Assembly (NCBI RefSeq): GCF_947500695.1
Contig: NZ_CANMSS010000003.1
Coordinates: 62,001-126,000, forward strand
Direction of reading: 5' to 3'
Source of the DNA: an uncultured Pseudoteredinibacter sp.
Lineage (GTDB): Bacteria > Pseudomonadota > Gammaproteobacteria > Pseudomonadales > Cellvibrionaceae
DNA length: 64,000 nt
Below, piece by piece: positions 55,428 to 64,000 of the stretch (position 1 is its first letter; each line of letters begins with the position of its first letter). The notes beneath the pieces are model-generated. The model did not search any database. It was given only the letters and a program-made list of their open reading frames with translations, and had not been told where the DNA came from. A program made the position numbers and the translations under genes.

Positions 55428-56555
55428 TTAAATTGAATGCTTGTACCTTTTTCCATTAAGCAGTTCTCCCAAGCCCCCATATCTAACCCACTTTTGATAA
55501 GTCCAAAGGCAGGCCGCCATTGTTAGGGTGCATACTATGAGGAACTTGAGTTCCGCGATAAGTGGCAGAAAGTGGAGTGGTAAGGCAATTATCACCATTG
55601 GTATCGAGTGAAAGATAAAAATCCAGTACGCGCTATCGGAGAAGTATCGTACCCACGGTGAATACTGTTTAAATAACTTGCTGAACAACCCAAAAAAACC
55701 GCAGATAAAACAATATACAGACAAAGCCGAAAACAAGCTGAGGCCCCAGTGCCATAGGCTGTTATCGTCGGTTTTCTGACTAAAACAGGCTAGGGCTGCA
55801 AATAGAAATAGCACAGCAATTATTAGGCTGGCTATAGCATATTTTGCAAGATCTTGAAGCTGCTTGATATTGCTATAGATTATCCAGCCCAATAAGAAGC
55901 ATATTCCAAAATAACTGTATACTTTCCAATTAGGAATAAAACTGACATCCGCGCTGATTCGACCAGACGGACTAAGACTACCCAGTAGCGTCAGTACCAC
56001 AATACCGCTTAGCATTACTTTTGTGCCAAGCAAGCTTAGATTTGTACAGCTTTTATTTACATTCAGCACGGGTTTTATTTTTAGTGCTATTCCAGCAGTG
56101 ATGACCATAAGCATTAGGTAGTACAAAAACCAAAGGTTGTGGGTGTTGTCCCACATTAACTTGCTGCTCACTAAGCTAGGATTGAATGCCCAACTGCCAT
56201 CCTCCATTAATTGATAGGCGACGACTCTGAGTGTACTCATGGCCATCGCGAGTGGGGGTAAGAGGATTAGGAATGGCAATACAACACGTTGCCAGCGGTT
56301 TTTTAGCATGTAAGCACTGCCATGGCGAAAGTAAAGCAAGGCAGTAAAAAAACCAGACAATGCAAAAAACACAGGCATGCGAAAGGTATTTATGAATACC
56401 ATAATGATATCCATGCTTAGTGAGCGCGCTGGGTCCCAGTAGTAGTCTAGAACATTCATATGGGTATACATCTGCGCAGCATGGAAAACGATGCCCAGAG
56501 ACATCATTAGCGCTCTTAAAAAGTCTAGGCCGTGGAGCCTTTGGGTATGTGTCAT
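55428..56555 (-). CDS. acyltransferase-3 family membrane protein (OpgC/MdoC-like)
   Basis: 375 aa with about ten membrane helices. The N-terminal catalytic region RLHGLDFLRALMMSLGIVFHAAQMY contains the conserved Arg and His of acyltransferase-3 proteins. Length and the opening are close to OpgC (MdoC), which adds succinyl groups to periplasmic glucans, but OpgC partners are not in the window. Other O-acylation targets are possible. Confidence 0.85.
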   Translation of the reverse strand: MTHTQRLHGLDFLRALMMSLGIVFHAAQMYTHMNVLDYYWDPARSLSMDIIMVFINTFRMPVFFALSGFFTALLYFRHGSAYMLKNRWQRVVLPFLILLPPLAMAMSTLRVVAYQLMEDGSWAFNPSLVSSKLMWDNTHNLWFLYYLMLMVITAGIALKIKPVLNVNKSCTNLSLLGTKVMLSGIVVLTLLGSLSPSGRISADVSFIPNWKVYSYFGICFLLGWIIYSNIKQLQDLAKYAIASLIIAVLFLFAALACFSQKTDDNSLWHWGLSLFSALSVYCFICGFFGLFSKLFKQYSPWVRYFSDSAYWIFIFHSIPMVIIALPLHFLPLIAELKFLIVCTLTMAACLWTYQKWVRYGGLGELLNGKRYKHSI

Positions 56556-56595
56556 CGCCTACACCAATTTAAAATCAGCGTTAACACTAACCCTT

Positions 56596-56660
56596 GTTTA
56601 CGATCGCTTCTTACGAAACTTGAAAATTCCTAATGTATTTCAAATTTCGTAGCCGTAAAC
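56596..56660. repeat. nested inverted repeat (hairpin) between VOC and acyltransferase genes
   Basis: Outer arms GTTTACG (56596-56602) and CGTAAAC (56654-56660); inner arms TACGAAACTTGAAA (56612-56625) and TTTCAAATTTCGTA (56638-56651), 13 of 14 paired. No T-run on either side. A candidate terminator or transcript-stabilising hairpin. Confidence 0.65.
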
Positions 56661-56722
56661 CTTTGAATCTGGTTAAAACTTGATCTGTTCTAGCCGGTAG
56701 TGCGAGATGGTTAGGGATAAAA

Positions 56723-57124
56723 TCAGGTTTTTACCTTTATATCGGTTGGAGGGGGTACTCTGAAAAAGACTGCCAGCTTATTGCCATCTAAGTCCCTAAA
56801 GTAGGCTCCATAGAAGGATCCTGGGTTACGATCGCCTGGCTTACCTTCACAGTTTGCGCCGGCGTCTATCGCTAAATGATATATCTTGTCTACTGTTTGT
56901 ACGCTGTCTGCTTGCAAGGCCAGCATGGTGCCATTGCCGTTACTTGCAGGCTCTCCATCATAAGGTTTGCTAATCGCTAATTTAGCACCGCCGCCGTAAA
57001 ATTCCCAGAAGATGACCTGTTCTGATTGATAGATCTTTTTGGCATGCAGTTCTGGTAGCCAACTACTATAAAAGGCATCGGCATTGGAGAGGTTGTTGCT
57101 TCCTAGCGTGGTGTGAGAAATCAT
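56723..57124 (-). CDS. VOC-family (glyoxalase-like) protein
   Basis: 133 aa from ATG 57124 (MISHTTLGSNNLSNADAFY); an upstream extension lacks family support. The paired beta-alpha-beta-beta-beta modules are evident (HTTLGSNNL near residue 4 with the first metal His, and FYGAYFRDLDGNKLAVFF with the Glu/Asp region). Small VOC proteins may be dioxygenases, isomerases or resistance proteins; no specific reaction can be assigned. It lies in a run with ridA-like and araC-like genes. Confidence 0.85.
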   Translation of the reverse strand: MISHTTLGSNNLSNADAFYSSWLPELHAKKIYQSEQVIFWEFYGGGAKLAISKPYDGEPASNGNGTMLALQADSVQTVDKIYHLAIDAGANCEGKPGDRNPGSFYGAYFRDLDGNKLAVFFRVPPPTDIKVKT

Positions 57125-57190
57125 TATTTTTAAACCAATTGTTATAGTAGGGCGCAATGCCCCGATAGTTCTGCTGCATTACTAATGGCC

Positions 57191-57580
57191 CTATAAATGG
57201 GCCACGCATTTAATTTCCAGTTGAAGTTCGGCTAATACAAGCGCTGTAACTCCAATCAGTGTTTGGCAAACGGCAGGCTCTCCACCATAGGCTTTTGCTC
57301 GTTCGGCGAAAATCGATTTTGCTTGAGCCATGGTGTTGTTCATGTCGGTAACATACATGGTTTCGTCAACAATATTGTCCATGCTGGCTCCAAACTCGGA
57401 AAGCACGGCGGTAATGTTTTCATAGGCTAATCGAGTTTGATCTACAATATCAGCGCCGGCTTTACCTTGCTGATCGACTCCTACCTGGCCTGAAAGATAC
57501 AATACATTGTCTACTTTAATGGCTTGGGCATAGATGTTTTTGTATGGGCCTGAACGAAGTTGTTGCTTTTCTATAGTCAA
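57191..57580 (-). CDS. RidA-family protein without the usual arginine
   Basis: 129-aa trimer-forming fold (GPYKNIYAQAIKVDNVLYLSGQVGVD, then TRLAYENITAVLSEFGASMDNIV). Active RidA deaminases carry an Arg in a PARSCVEV-like strand; here the strand reads PAVCQTLIGV, so deamination of enamines is unlikely. It may be one of the Rid subgroups with other roles. Starts 46 bases after the AraC-type gene's stop, same strand. Confidence 0.87.
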   Translation of the reverse strand: MTIEKQQLRSGPYKNIYAQAIKVDNVLYLSGQVGVDQQGKAGADIVDQTRLAYENITAVLSEFGASMDNIVDETMYVTDMNNTMAQAKSIFAERAKAYGGEPAVCQTLIGVTALVLAELQLEIKCVAHL

Positions 57581-57625
57581 AATAATGCCTTTTAATTTAT
57601 TGTGATTATTCAGTTGTCTATTTAT

Positions 57626-58633
57626 CTATGGTCGATGCTTTTTTTGAAAGTTAGCCGGTGATTCACCCGTCCAGCGAATAAAGGCGCGACGAAAATTGGA
57701 TATATCGTTGAAGCCTACCAGGCTGGCAATAGTATCAATCGAGAAATTTGAGTTTCTCAAATAGTCTTCGGCGAGCTGGCGTTTAACTTCATCGGATATC
57801 TTTTGGAATGAGCTGCCTTCTTCTTGTAAACGTCGTCGGAAGGTTCGTGGGCTCATATGGAACTTTTCGGCCATGGCCTCTAGCTTAGGAAAACCACTGT
57901 TTTCGGCAACCAGCATGCGCCTCACGCTGCTGCTTAAATCGGCATTATCATCCAGCCTTGCTAGTAATTTATCGCACTGCTGTTGATAAATTTTAAGCAT
58001 AGATGGGTTGGCGAATTCGGGTTTTTCCTGCAGCAAGCTATTAGGTAGCTTGATGGCATTGCGCTTCTGATCAAAGTTTATTGAACAGTTAAATATCTTG
58101 CGGTATTCGTCACCATGCGCCGGCTCTGGATAAGCAAAATACAACTCCATGGGCAAGCTGTCGCGGTGCAATAACTGTTTTACTGCGGTAACAATACCTG
58201 CTGAAAATATCTCTTCATCAAAATTGGGGTTCATTAGATCTGGCCCCAAGTTTTTGTGCTCTATCACGATGTGATCGTCGACTTCTTCTAAGGTCAACAT
58301 GGCGGAGCTCATCAGCAATCGATAGTACTTCATCAGTAGATCAAGTGCCGAGATAAGGTCGTTACAGCTCATCAAGGCATAGCCCAAAACGCCATGCGAG
58401 GTTAGGGTAAGCCGTCGGCCGAAGTTTAAGCCCAGAGCTGGGTCATCACTCAGTCTTGTGGCTAGCTGCAGTAATTGGCGCAGTTGTTGGTCACTAATGC
58501 TGGCATCGGGTTGATCTAAGTACTCGCTAGTTAGTCCTACCGTGGCCAATACCGAGTCGGCCGGCTGCCCGTAGTCCTTGAGCATCTCGCTCAATATCGC
58601 AACATAACTGGCTGGAAATCGTGGGTTTGCCAT
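57626..58633 (-). CDS. AraC-family transcription regulator
   Basis: 335 aa from ATG 58633 (MANPRFPASYVAILSEML); a TTG at 58678 would add 15 residues. N-terminal arabinose-binding-type domain of the OruR/ArgR group (SHGVLGYALMSCNDLISALDLLMKYYRLL) and two C-terminal helix-turn-helices (MAEKFHMSPRTFRRRLQEEG and IASLVGFNDISNFRRAFIRWTG). It is divergent from the diiron gene at 58765 and probably controls it. Confidence 0.92.
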   Translation of the reverse strand: MANPRFPASYVAILSEMLKDYGQPADSVLATVGLTSEYLDQPDASISDQQLRQLLQLATRLSDDPALGLNFGRRLTLTSHGVLGYALMSCNDLISALDLLMKYYRLLMSSAMLTLEEVDDHIVIEHKNLGPDLMNPNFDEEIFSAGIVTAVKQLLHRDSLPMELYFAYPEPAHGDEYRKIFNCSINFDQKRNAIKLPNSLLQEKPEFANPSMLKIYQQQCDKLLARLDDNADLSSSVRRMLVAENSGFPKLEAMAEKFHMSPRTFRRRLQEEGSSFQKISDEVKRQLAEDYLRNSNFSIDTIASLVGFNDISNFRRAFIRWTGESPANFQKKHRP

Positions 58634-58764
58634 ATGGCCTAGGTCCTTGTTGATTTTCTGTTGGCCTCTTATGACCAAAAATATGGCATAAGATCACCTT
58701 GAGAAGCAAGTGTTTCAGTACGAGACTATAAAAAGAACAGAATAAAAATTAAAAGGAGCCCGTG

Positions 58765-59874
58765 ATGGCGGTGGAATTTACAGAAGATACCCCGAATGAA
58801 GTGCGATTTTTCGAAGCAGCCAAGGATTTGCCTGGTGCTTGCGACGATATCGATCTAACACCTGAATCAGTGGATGATATTGCTGAGATATTTCAGACGC
58901 CATTAACTGGGGCCTATAACTGGGATTACAAAATCCAGGAAAATCGCATTCGTCAATTGTATGAGTTGGGTAAAAAGCTTAACTGGAATGCTGAAACCGA
59001 CATTGACTGGACAAAACCCATGGTGGGCATGGATGACGAGTTGCGTGCCATGCAAAACGGCTTTGCTGGCTGGGGGCCTTTTGAGGCGCTAAGTGAGCGC
59101 CAGAAGCTAGAGTTTTATGATCACAGTGATGCCTGGACCCTCTCGCAGTTTTTACACGGTGAACAAGGCGCGCTACTGGTTGCATCACAGCTGGTATCTT
59201 GCGCACCTACCTATGCCGCCAAACTCTATGCTGGTTCTCAGACCTTCGATGAAGCCCGTCATGTAGAAGTGTTTAATAAGTACATCCAGAAGAAGTTCGG
59301 CCTGATGTATCCAGTAAACAGCTCACTGAAAAGTATCTTGGATAAAATTCTTACTGATCATCGTTGGGATTTGAAATTTATCGGTATGCAGGTAGTGATT
59401 GAGGGCCTGGCTTTGTCGGCCTTTAACACCATGCATGAGCTGGCCACAGAAGACAGCTTGATCAAAGATATCTTAGGTTACGTAATACGTGACGAAGCCC
59501 GCCATGTTGCCTTTGGTATTCACTACCTTGAAGAGTTTGTGAAGTCTCTGAGTGAAGAGGAGCGTGAAGAGCGTGCGGAGTTTGCCTATCAAGCTTGTGT
59601 GGTTAGCCGCGAGCGTCTAGTGCCTACCGATGTGTTTGAATTCTATGGCTGGGATGTAGAAGAGGCGCGTCAGATATTCTTGGAATCTTCGGGTACGGCT
59701 AAATTCCGTAATCACTTATTCTCACGTGTTGTTCCTAACCTTCGCCGAATTGGCTTGCTGACCGATAAGATTCGTCCGAAGTTCGAAGCTCTAGGTGTGT
59801 TGGAGTATGAAAACCTAGTGGATGACGGAGAGATTGATTGGGCGGAAATGAGTAAGCCTTTGAAGGCTGGCTAG
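58765..59874 (+). CDS. ferritin-like diiron oxygenase-type protein
   Basis: 369 aa from ATG 58765, six bases after AGGAG. A complete diiron site is visible in a four-helix bundle: E133 (HGEQGA), E163-ARH166 (FDEARHVE), E213 (VVIEGLALSAF) and E244-ARH247 (RDEARHVA). This resembles ribonucleotide-reductase R2-like or AurF-type oxygenases, but no R1 partner is near and no radical tyrosine can be assigned. Likely an oxygen-dependent oxidase or desaturase. Expression is probably under the divergent AraC regulator. Confidence 0.88.
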   Translation: MAVEFTEDTPNEVRFFEAAKDLPGACDDIDLTPESVDDIAEIFQTPLTGAYNWDYKIQENRIRQLYELGKKLNWNAETDIDWTKPMVGMDDELRAMQNGFAGWGPFEALSERQKLEFYDHSDAWTLSQFLHGEQGALLVASQLVSCAPTYAAKLYAGSQTFDEARHVEVFNKYIQKKFGLMYPVNSSLKSILDKILTDHRWDLKFIGMQVVIEGLALSAFNTMHELATEDSLIKDILGYVIRDEARHVAFGIHYLEEFVKSLSEEEREERAEFAYQACVVSRERLVPTDVFEFYGWDVEEARQIFLESSGTAKFRNHLFSRVVPNLRRIGLLTDKIRPKFEALGVLEYENLVDDGEIDWAEMSKPLKAG

Positions 59875-59886
59875 ATTTTTTAAAAA

Positions 59887-59912
59887 GGGTCAGAACCGAT
59901 CGGTTCTGACCC
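59887..59912. terminator. 26-bp perfect palindrome below the diiron gene
   Basis: GGGTCAGAACCG (59887-59898) and CGGTTCTGACCC (59901-59912) around AT. AAAAA precedes it and no T-run follows, so on the minus strand it would end in TTTTT and could terminate transcripts in that direction, or form a two-way hairpin between convergent diiron and uvrA genes. Confidence 0.65.
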
Positions 59913-59946
59913 TGATTATAGCTGATATCCAGAAGTTCTTTTGAAA

Positions 59947-62778
59947 TTACTTTTTTGCTTTCAGCATTGTTTTTAAATAGCGGCCAGTGTGAGAAGCCTT
60001 CACCTTGCTTACTTCTTCAGGTGTGCCAGTCGCAATGATTTGGCCTCCACCACTACCACCTTCAGGTCCAAGGTCGACAATCCAATCTGCTGTCTTAATC
60101 ACATCTAAGTTATGCTCAATCACAACGACGGTGTTGCCATGATCGCGCAGGCGGTGCAAAACGGTTAGCAACTGCTGAATATCGTGAAAGTGCAAGCCCG
60201 TGGTAGGTTCATCCAGAATATACAGTGTTCTACCTGTGTCGCGTTTTGAAAGCTCTCGCGATAATTTTACGCGCTGTGCTTCACCGCCAGACAGGGTGGT
60301 GGCGGCTTGGCCTAGGCAAATATAGGTAAGGCCAACATCCATTAACGTTTGTAGCTTTTTTGCTACCGCTGGGATCGCATCGAAAAACTCACGTGCATCT
60401 TCAACGGTCATTTCCAATACTTCGTGGATATTCTTGCCTTTGTACTTAACCTCTAAGGTTTCGCGATTGTAGCGTTTACCTTTGCAGCTATCGCAAGGTA
60501 CGTAAACATCGGGTAGGAAGTGCATTTCTACCTTTACAACGCCATCGCCCTGACAAGCTTCACAGCGACCACCTTTTACATTAAAGCTAAATCTGCCAGG
60601 CTTGTAACCGCGTGAGCGAGCCTCTTGGGTGCCTGCAAATAATTCACGAATGGGTGTGAAGATGCCCGTGTAAGTCGCTGGGTTAGAGCGCGGTGTACGG
60701 CCAATAGGGCTTTGGTCAATATCGACACATTTATCGAAAAGATCTAAGCCTTCAACACGATCATGAGCGGCTGCCTTTAATGTGGTTGCGCCATTAAGCT
60801 CTGTTGCGGCTAATGGATACAGTGTGGCGTTAATAAGAGTAGATTTTCCTGAACCAGAAACACCGGTTACGCACGTCATCAAACCAAAAGGAATTTCTAA
60901 GTCTACATCTTGCAAGTTATTGCTATTGGCGCCAAATAGCTTAAGCCACTTGTCGTCTTGAGTTGGGTTGCGCTCAGCTGGTATGGCAATAGACTTTTTA
61001 CCGGATAAATACTGCCCGGTTAAAGAGGCCTTGCTGCGCATGATTTTTTTCATGTCGCCTTGGGCAATTACTTCGCCACCGTGCACGCCGGCGCCAGGCC
61101 CAATATCGATAACATGGTCGGCTTGGCGAATGGCGTCCTCATCATGTTCTACAACAATAACCGTGTTGCCGATATCGCGAAGATGAGTAAGAGTGGCCAA
61201 TAGGCGATCATTATCCCGTTGGTGCAAGCCAATGGAAGGCTCGTCGAGAATATACATAACGCCAACAAGGCCGGCGCCAATTTGGCTGGCTAGGCGAATT
61301 CGTTGGGCTTCGCCGCCCGATAAGGTTTCCGCGCTACGGTTAAGGCTTAAATAGTTTAAGCCTACATCCACTAGAAAGCGGAAGCGATCCTGTAGCTCTT
61401 TTAAAATTTTCTCAGCAATTTCAGCTTTAGCGCCTTTGAATTTTAATTGACTAAAATATTCAAAAGCTTCACCCACGGGAAGAGTTGTGAGTTCTGGTAA
61501 GGTTTTGTTATCCACAAATACATGGCGAGCATCACGGCGTAAACGGGTACCGTCACATTCCGGGCAATGCTGGGTAGATAAATATTTTGCTAGCTCTTCA
61601 CGCACCGAGTTCGATTCGGTATCTCGATAGCGGCGCTCCATATTGGGTAGTACGCCCTCGAAAGCATGACGGCGCTGATGCAGATCACCGCGATCGTTTA
61701 CATAGCTAAAGTCAATTTCAGTTCGACCTGAACCATTGAGAATAACCTGGCGATCCTTTTTGCGGAGCTTTTTCCAGGGAGTGTCAACATCAAAGCCATA
61801 ATGCTCGGCCAATGAGTTGAGCATGTGGAAGTAGTAGACGTTGCGTTTGTCCCAGCCGCGAATAGCGCCGGTCGATAAAGAAGCGTCATCAAACTGTACG
61901 ACCTTCTCTTCGTCAAAATACTGTTTAACCCCTAAACCATCGCAGCTAGGGCAGGCGCCGGCAGGGTTGTTAAAAGAAAACAGGCGAGGTTCTAATTCGG
62001 TTAGGGAGTAATCGCACACGGGGCAGGCATGCTTTGCTGAAAACATGCGGTCTTCTTTGTCGCCATCCATATAGTTTAATAGCAACAAACCTTCGCTTAG
62101 ATTCAGCGCGGTTTCAATAGACTCTGAGATGCGCAGCTGCAAATCATCACGCACTTTAAAGCGATCAACGACAACTTCGATGGTGTGCTTCTTTTTCTTG
62201 TCTAGCTTTGGGGTGTCGTCAAGGTCGACGACCAGCCCATCAATACGCGCACGGACATAGCCTTCACGGCGCAGCTGCTCAAAAGTGTGTAGGTGCTCAC
62301 CTTTACGGTCTCTCACCACTGGAGCAAGCAACATCAATTTGGTGCCTTCTTCGTGATCCAGCACTTGGTCAACCATTTCACTAATGGTTTGAGCGGCTAA
62401 AGGCTCATCGTGAATAGGGCAGCGAGGCTCGCCCACGCGGGCATAGAGGAGCCTTAGATAATCGTAGATCTCAGTAATGGTACCCACAGTCGAGCGTGGA
62501 TTGTGAGATGTCGACTTCTGTTCGATTGAGATGGCGGGGCTTAAGCCTTCGACATGATCGACATCGGGCTTTTCCATCATCGACAGGAACTGGCGAGCGT
62601 AGGTAGAGAGTGACTCCACGTAGCGGCGCTGCCCTTCTGCATAGAGGGTGTCAAAGGCCAGGGAAGATTTGCCTGAGCCGGATAAACCGGTAATGACAAT
62701 AAGCTTATCGCGAGGAATATCTAAATCGATGTTCTTCAGATTGTGGGTGCGTGCGCCCCTAACGTGTATGGTATCCAA
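59947..62778 (-). CDS. uvrA: excinuclease ABC subunit A
   Basis: Damage-recognition ATPase of nucleotide excision repair. 943 aa with two ABC modules: Walker [10 protein letters not shown] (residues 31-39) and GVSGSGKST (about 641), ABC signatures LSGGEAQR in both halves, and zinc fingers (CPVCDYS...CPSCD and CEACQGDG...CDSCKGKR). Full length. A LexA-type site lies 55 bases upstream, so SOS induction is expected. Confidence 0.98.
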   Translation of the reverse strand: MDTIHVRGARTHNLKNIDLDIPRDKLIVITGLSGSGKSSLAFDTLYAEGQRRYVESLSTYARQFLSMMEKPDVDHVEGLSPAISIEQKSTSHNPRSTVGTITEIYDYLRLLYARVGEPRCPIHDEPLAAQTISEMVDQVLDHEEGTKLMLLAPVVRDRKGEHLHTFEQLRREGYVRARIDGLVVDLDDTPKLDKKKKHTIEVVVDRFKVRDDLQLRISESIETALNLSEGLLLLNYMDGDKEDRMFSAKHACPVCDYSLTELEPRLFSFNNPAGACPSCDGLGVKQYFDEEKVVQFDDASLSTGAIRGWDKRNVYYFHMLNSLAEHYGFDVDTPWKKLRKKDRQVILNGSGRTEIDFSYVNDRGDLHQRRHAFEGVLPNMERRYRDTESNSVREELAKYLSTQHCPECDGTRLRRDARHVFVDNKTLPELTTLPVGEAFEYFSQLKFKGAKAEIAEKILKELQDRFRFLVDVGLNYLSLNRSAETLSGGEAQRIRLASQIGAGLVGVMYILDEPSIGLHQRDNDRLLATLTHLRDIGNTVIVVEHDEDAIRQADHVIDIGPGAGVHGGEVIAQGDMKKIMRSKASLTGQYLSGKKSIAIPAERNPTQDDKWLKLFGANSNNLQDVDLEIPFGLMTCVTGVSGSGKSTLINATLYPLAATELNGATTLKAAAHDRVEGLDLFDKCVDIDQSPIGRTPRSNPATYTGIFTPIRELFAGTQEARSRGYKPGRFSFNVKGGRCEACQGDGVVKVEMHFLPDVYVPCDSCKGKRYNRETLEVKYKGKNIHEVLEMTVEDAREFFDAIPAVAKKLQTLMDVGLTYICLGQAATTLSGGEAQRVKLSRELSKRDTGRTLYILDEPTTGLHFHDIQQLLTVLHRLRDHGNTVVVIEHNLDVIKTADWIVDLGPEGGSGGGQIIATGTPEEVSKVKASHTGRYLKTMLKAKK

Positions 62779-62815
62779 TGCCTTTACCAGTTCTTAGCTT
62801 AGAAAACAGCCGGTA

Positions 62816-62848
62816 AGTATAATGCGAAAAAGCTGGATAAATAAACAG
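62816..62848 (-). promoter_or_regulatory. uvrA promoter with LexA (SOS) box
   Basis: CTGGATAAATAAACAG at 62833-62848 matches CTGT-N8-ACAG at seven of eight conserved positions. On the minus strand TATACT (62821-62816) is a good -10 element, and the matching -35 position (62844-62839) lies inside the LexA site, so bound LexA would block the polymerase. Confidence 0.75.
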
Positions 62849-62878
62849 GTATTTTGAATTGTATAGCGAATGGCGTGG

Positions 62879-62918
62879 TTTGCTGATGAGGGGGCTCCAT
62901 GCCGCCCTCGTTAGCAAA
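62879..62918. terminator. hairpin downstream of the LuxR-type gene
   Basis: TTTGCTGATGAGGG (62879-62892) pairs with CCCTCGTTAGCAAA (62905-62918), 12 of 14, the mismatches being tolerable as G-U in RNA. No strong T-run. It separates the regulator gene from the uvrA promoter. Confidence 0.5.
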
Positions 62919-62936
62919 CACCTAGGAGGAGTCGAT

Positions 62937-63593
62937 TTAATTCTCTGGGATGTGTACTCGTGCCCAGTTGCAGGCTTCTAGGCGGTTTTTAACGCCGATT
63001 TTTTTGTACACATTATAGAGGTGGCTTTTAACCGTATGCTCACTGACGAACAACATATTGGCAATGTTGGCGTTAGTGGCGCCTTCGCGAATCAAGGTGA
63101 GAATCTGGCGCTCACGCTTGGTTAGCTTCTCTGCAATCGGGTTGAAGACTGGTGGCCTGCGGCTCTGCAAGAAATGATGCAGTAGGCGGCGTGGCAGCCA
63201 GTATTCACCGCTTAAGAGCTGATTAAGGCCCTGTAGCAGCAACTCTTGGCTACTGGTGGTGTGGAATAGACCATGAACACATGGCCAAGCGAGTAGATCC
63301 TCATGCTCGCTATGTGGGGTTACGTTAAATAGCGCGATAATTGGCGCGTCGTCGCAATCCTGGCAATCATGCAGCCACTTGGCGAGATCCTCTCGGCGGT
63401 GATGTTGGCAATCAACCAGAGCAAAAGTCGTATTAAGCTGAGCAAAGGTGGAAAGCTCCACGATTGGGCACTCAATATTGAGTTCATGACTGATTAAATG
63501 GGCCAGCAGAGACGTTTGCAAGCTGCTTTGATGGGAAACCAAGGCCACTGATGGCTGGCTGGTTTCAACGGGGGTATTAGCCTTTGGCTGCAT
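62937..63593 (-). CDS. LuxR/CsgD-type response regulator-like transcription factor
   Basis: 218 aa. The N-terminal domain is receiver-like (SVALVSHQSSLQTSLLAHLI) but lacks a clear acidic pocket and phosphoryl Asp, as in CsgD. The C-terminal LuxR helix-turn-helix (157-218) has LTKRERQILTLIREG, VSEHTVKSHLYNVYKKIGVKNR. CsgD proteins control biofilm matrix; here no matrix genes are adjacent within the window, so the target is unknown. Confidence 0.9.
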   Translation of the reverse strand: MQPKANTPVETSQPSVALVSHQSSLQTSLLAHLISHELNIECPIVELSTFAQLNTTFALVDCQHHRREDLAKWLHDCQDCDDAPIIALFNVTPHSEHEDLLAWPCVHGLFHTTSSQELLLQGLNQLLSGEYWLPRRLLHHFLQSRRPPVFNPIAEKLTKRERQILTLIREGATNANIANMLFVSEHTVKSHLYNVYKKIGVKNRLEACNWARVHIPEN

Positions 63594-64000
63594 AATGCAT
63601 TCCTGTGCGATAGATCAAAAGTAACTGTTTACATGAGGTTACGGTTCGCTTTTTATAGATTATGATCTGCCCCTCAAATCCTAAATCGGAGCATTAGGGC
63701 TATTCTTGTTATATATCGGAGCCAGTTAGGTCTTTAGAATTGGAAGTGATTAGATATAACAGAAAGTTATCTAATACTTCGTTTACTACTTCCTAGAGCT
63801 TAATACTCTGATCTAAGTCACATTACTGAGATCCGATGGGTCAAGAATAAGTGGCCCTAATGATAGCTGCAATAAAAAGAACCCATGCTTTCCCAAAATT
63901 CAGTAATAAGTATGGTTCTGCTTTTGGGAATTCGCCAGAAACCTGGTTTAGTTGATTGGTTTTTCTGATCAGGGCATGTAATTTCGCATGAGTTAGCCTG
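63594..64000. other. gene-free stretch at the window end
   Basis: AT-rich upstream region of the LuxR-type gene. I see no coding frame, RNA gene or strong hairpin. It may hold promoters for that gene and for a gene starting beyond base 64000. Confidence 0.4.

Overview
The window is chromosomal DNA of a Gram-negative marine-type gammaproteobacterium, probably from the Cellvibrionales/Spongiibacter-like part of the class. This placement is an inference from gene order and protein character; no 16S rRNA is present. Supporting blocks are lolB-ispE-tRNA(Gln)-prs-rplY-pth divergent from hemA-prfA-prmC-moeB, the zapE-rplM-rpsI-petAB/C-sspA-sspB block, ilvI-ilvH, and glyA-nrdR-ribD-ribE-ribB-ribH-nusB-thiL-pgpA-ribA. 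All are core housekeeping neighbourhoods. No phage, complete insertion sequence, CRISPR array or rRNA operon is visible.

Layout. 1-3.2 kb: an AlgP-like basic protein cut by the window edge, a hypothetical gene, DNA polymerase IV and a GIY-YIG-like protein with internal repeats. 3.3-9 kb: an aldehyde dehydrogenase, a lone ExbD, an isochorismatase-fold protein, a membrane-anchored amidohydrolase and a nitroreductase. 9-12.4 kb: a MoxR ATPase/VWA pair, an anchored glutaredoxin and a RibD-like deaminase gene broken by a 42-bp insertion. 12.7-16 kb: an M2 peptidase whose lipoprotein signal is out of frame, and a secreted beta-propeller protein. 16-27 kb: translation, haem, isoprenoid and lipoprotein-sorting genes. 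27-37 kb: a Crp-family regulator, DegS/AlgW protease, ZapG, ZapE, two long inverted repeats, ribosomal proteins, the cytochrome bc1 complex with cytochromes b and c1 fused, and SspAB. 37-44 kb: acetolactate synthase behind a long leader, a thioredoxin-fold protein, a phosphatase, a Fur-box-preceded dihaem peroxidase and glyA. 44-51 kb: nrdR and the riboflavin cluster. 51-64 kb: an M3 peptidase, a transporter, a DUF4261 protein, an acyltransferase, an AraC/RidA/VOC group facing a diiron oxygenase-like gene, SOS-controlled uvrA and a LuxR/CsgD-type regulator.

The least ordinary signals are these. (1) A three-copy 7-bp tandem repeat separates the lipoprotein signal from the M2 peptidase frame, as in slipped-strand switching. 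(2) A 42-bp palindromic insertion with a CTAG duplication places a stop codon in the deaminase gene. (3) Two adjacent long inverted repeats lie ahead of rplM. (4) An I-TevI-like GIY-YIG domain appears to have lost its catalytic arginine and is joined to basic repeats. (5) Cytochromes b and c1 are fused. Start codons were moved from the longest open frame wherever a ribosome binding site or family length argued for it; this is stated in each entry.
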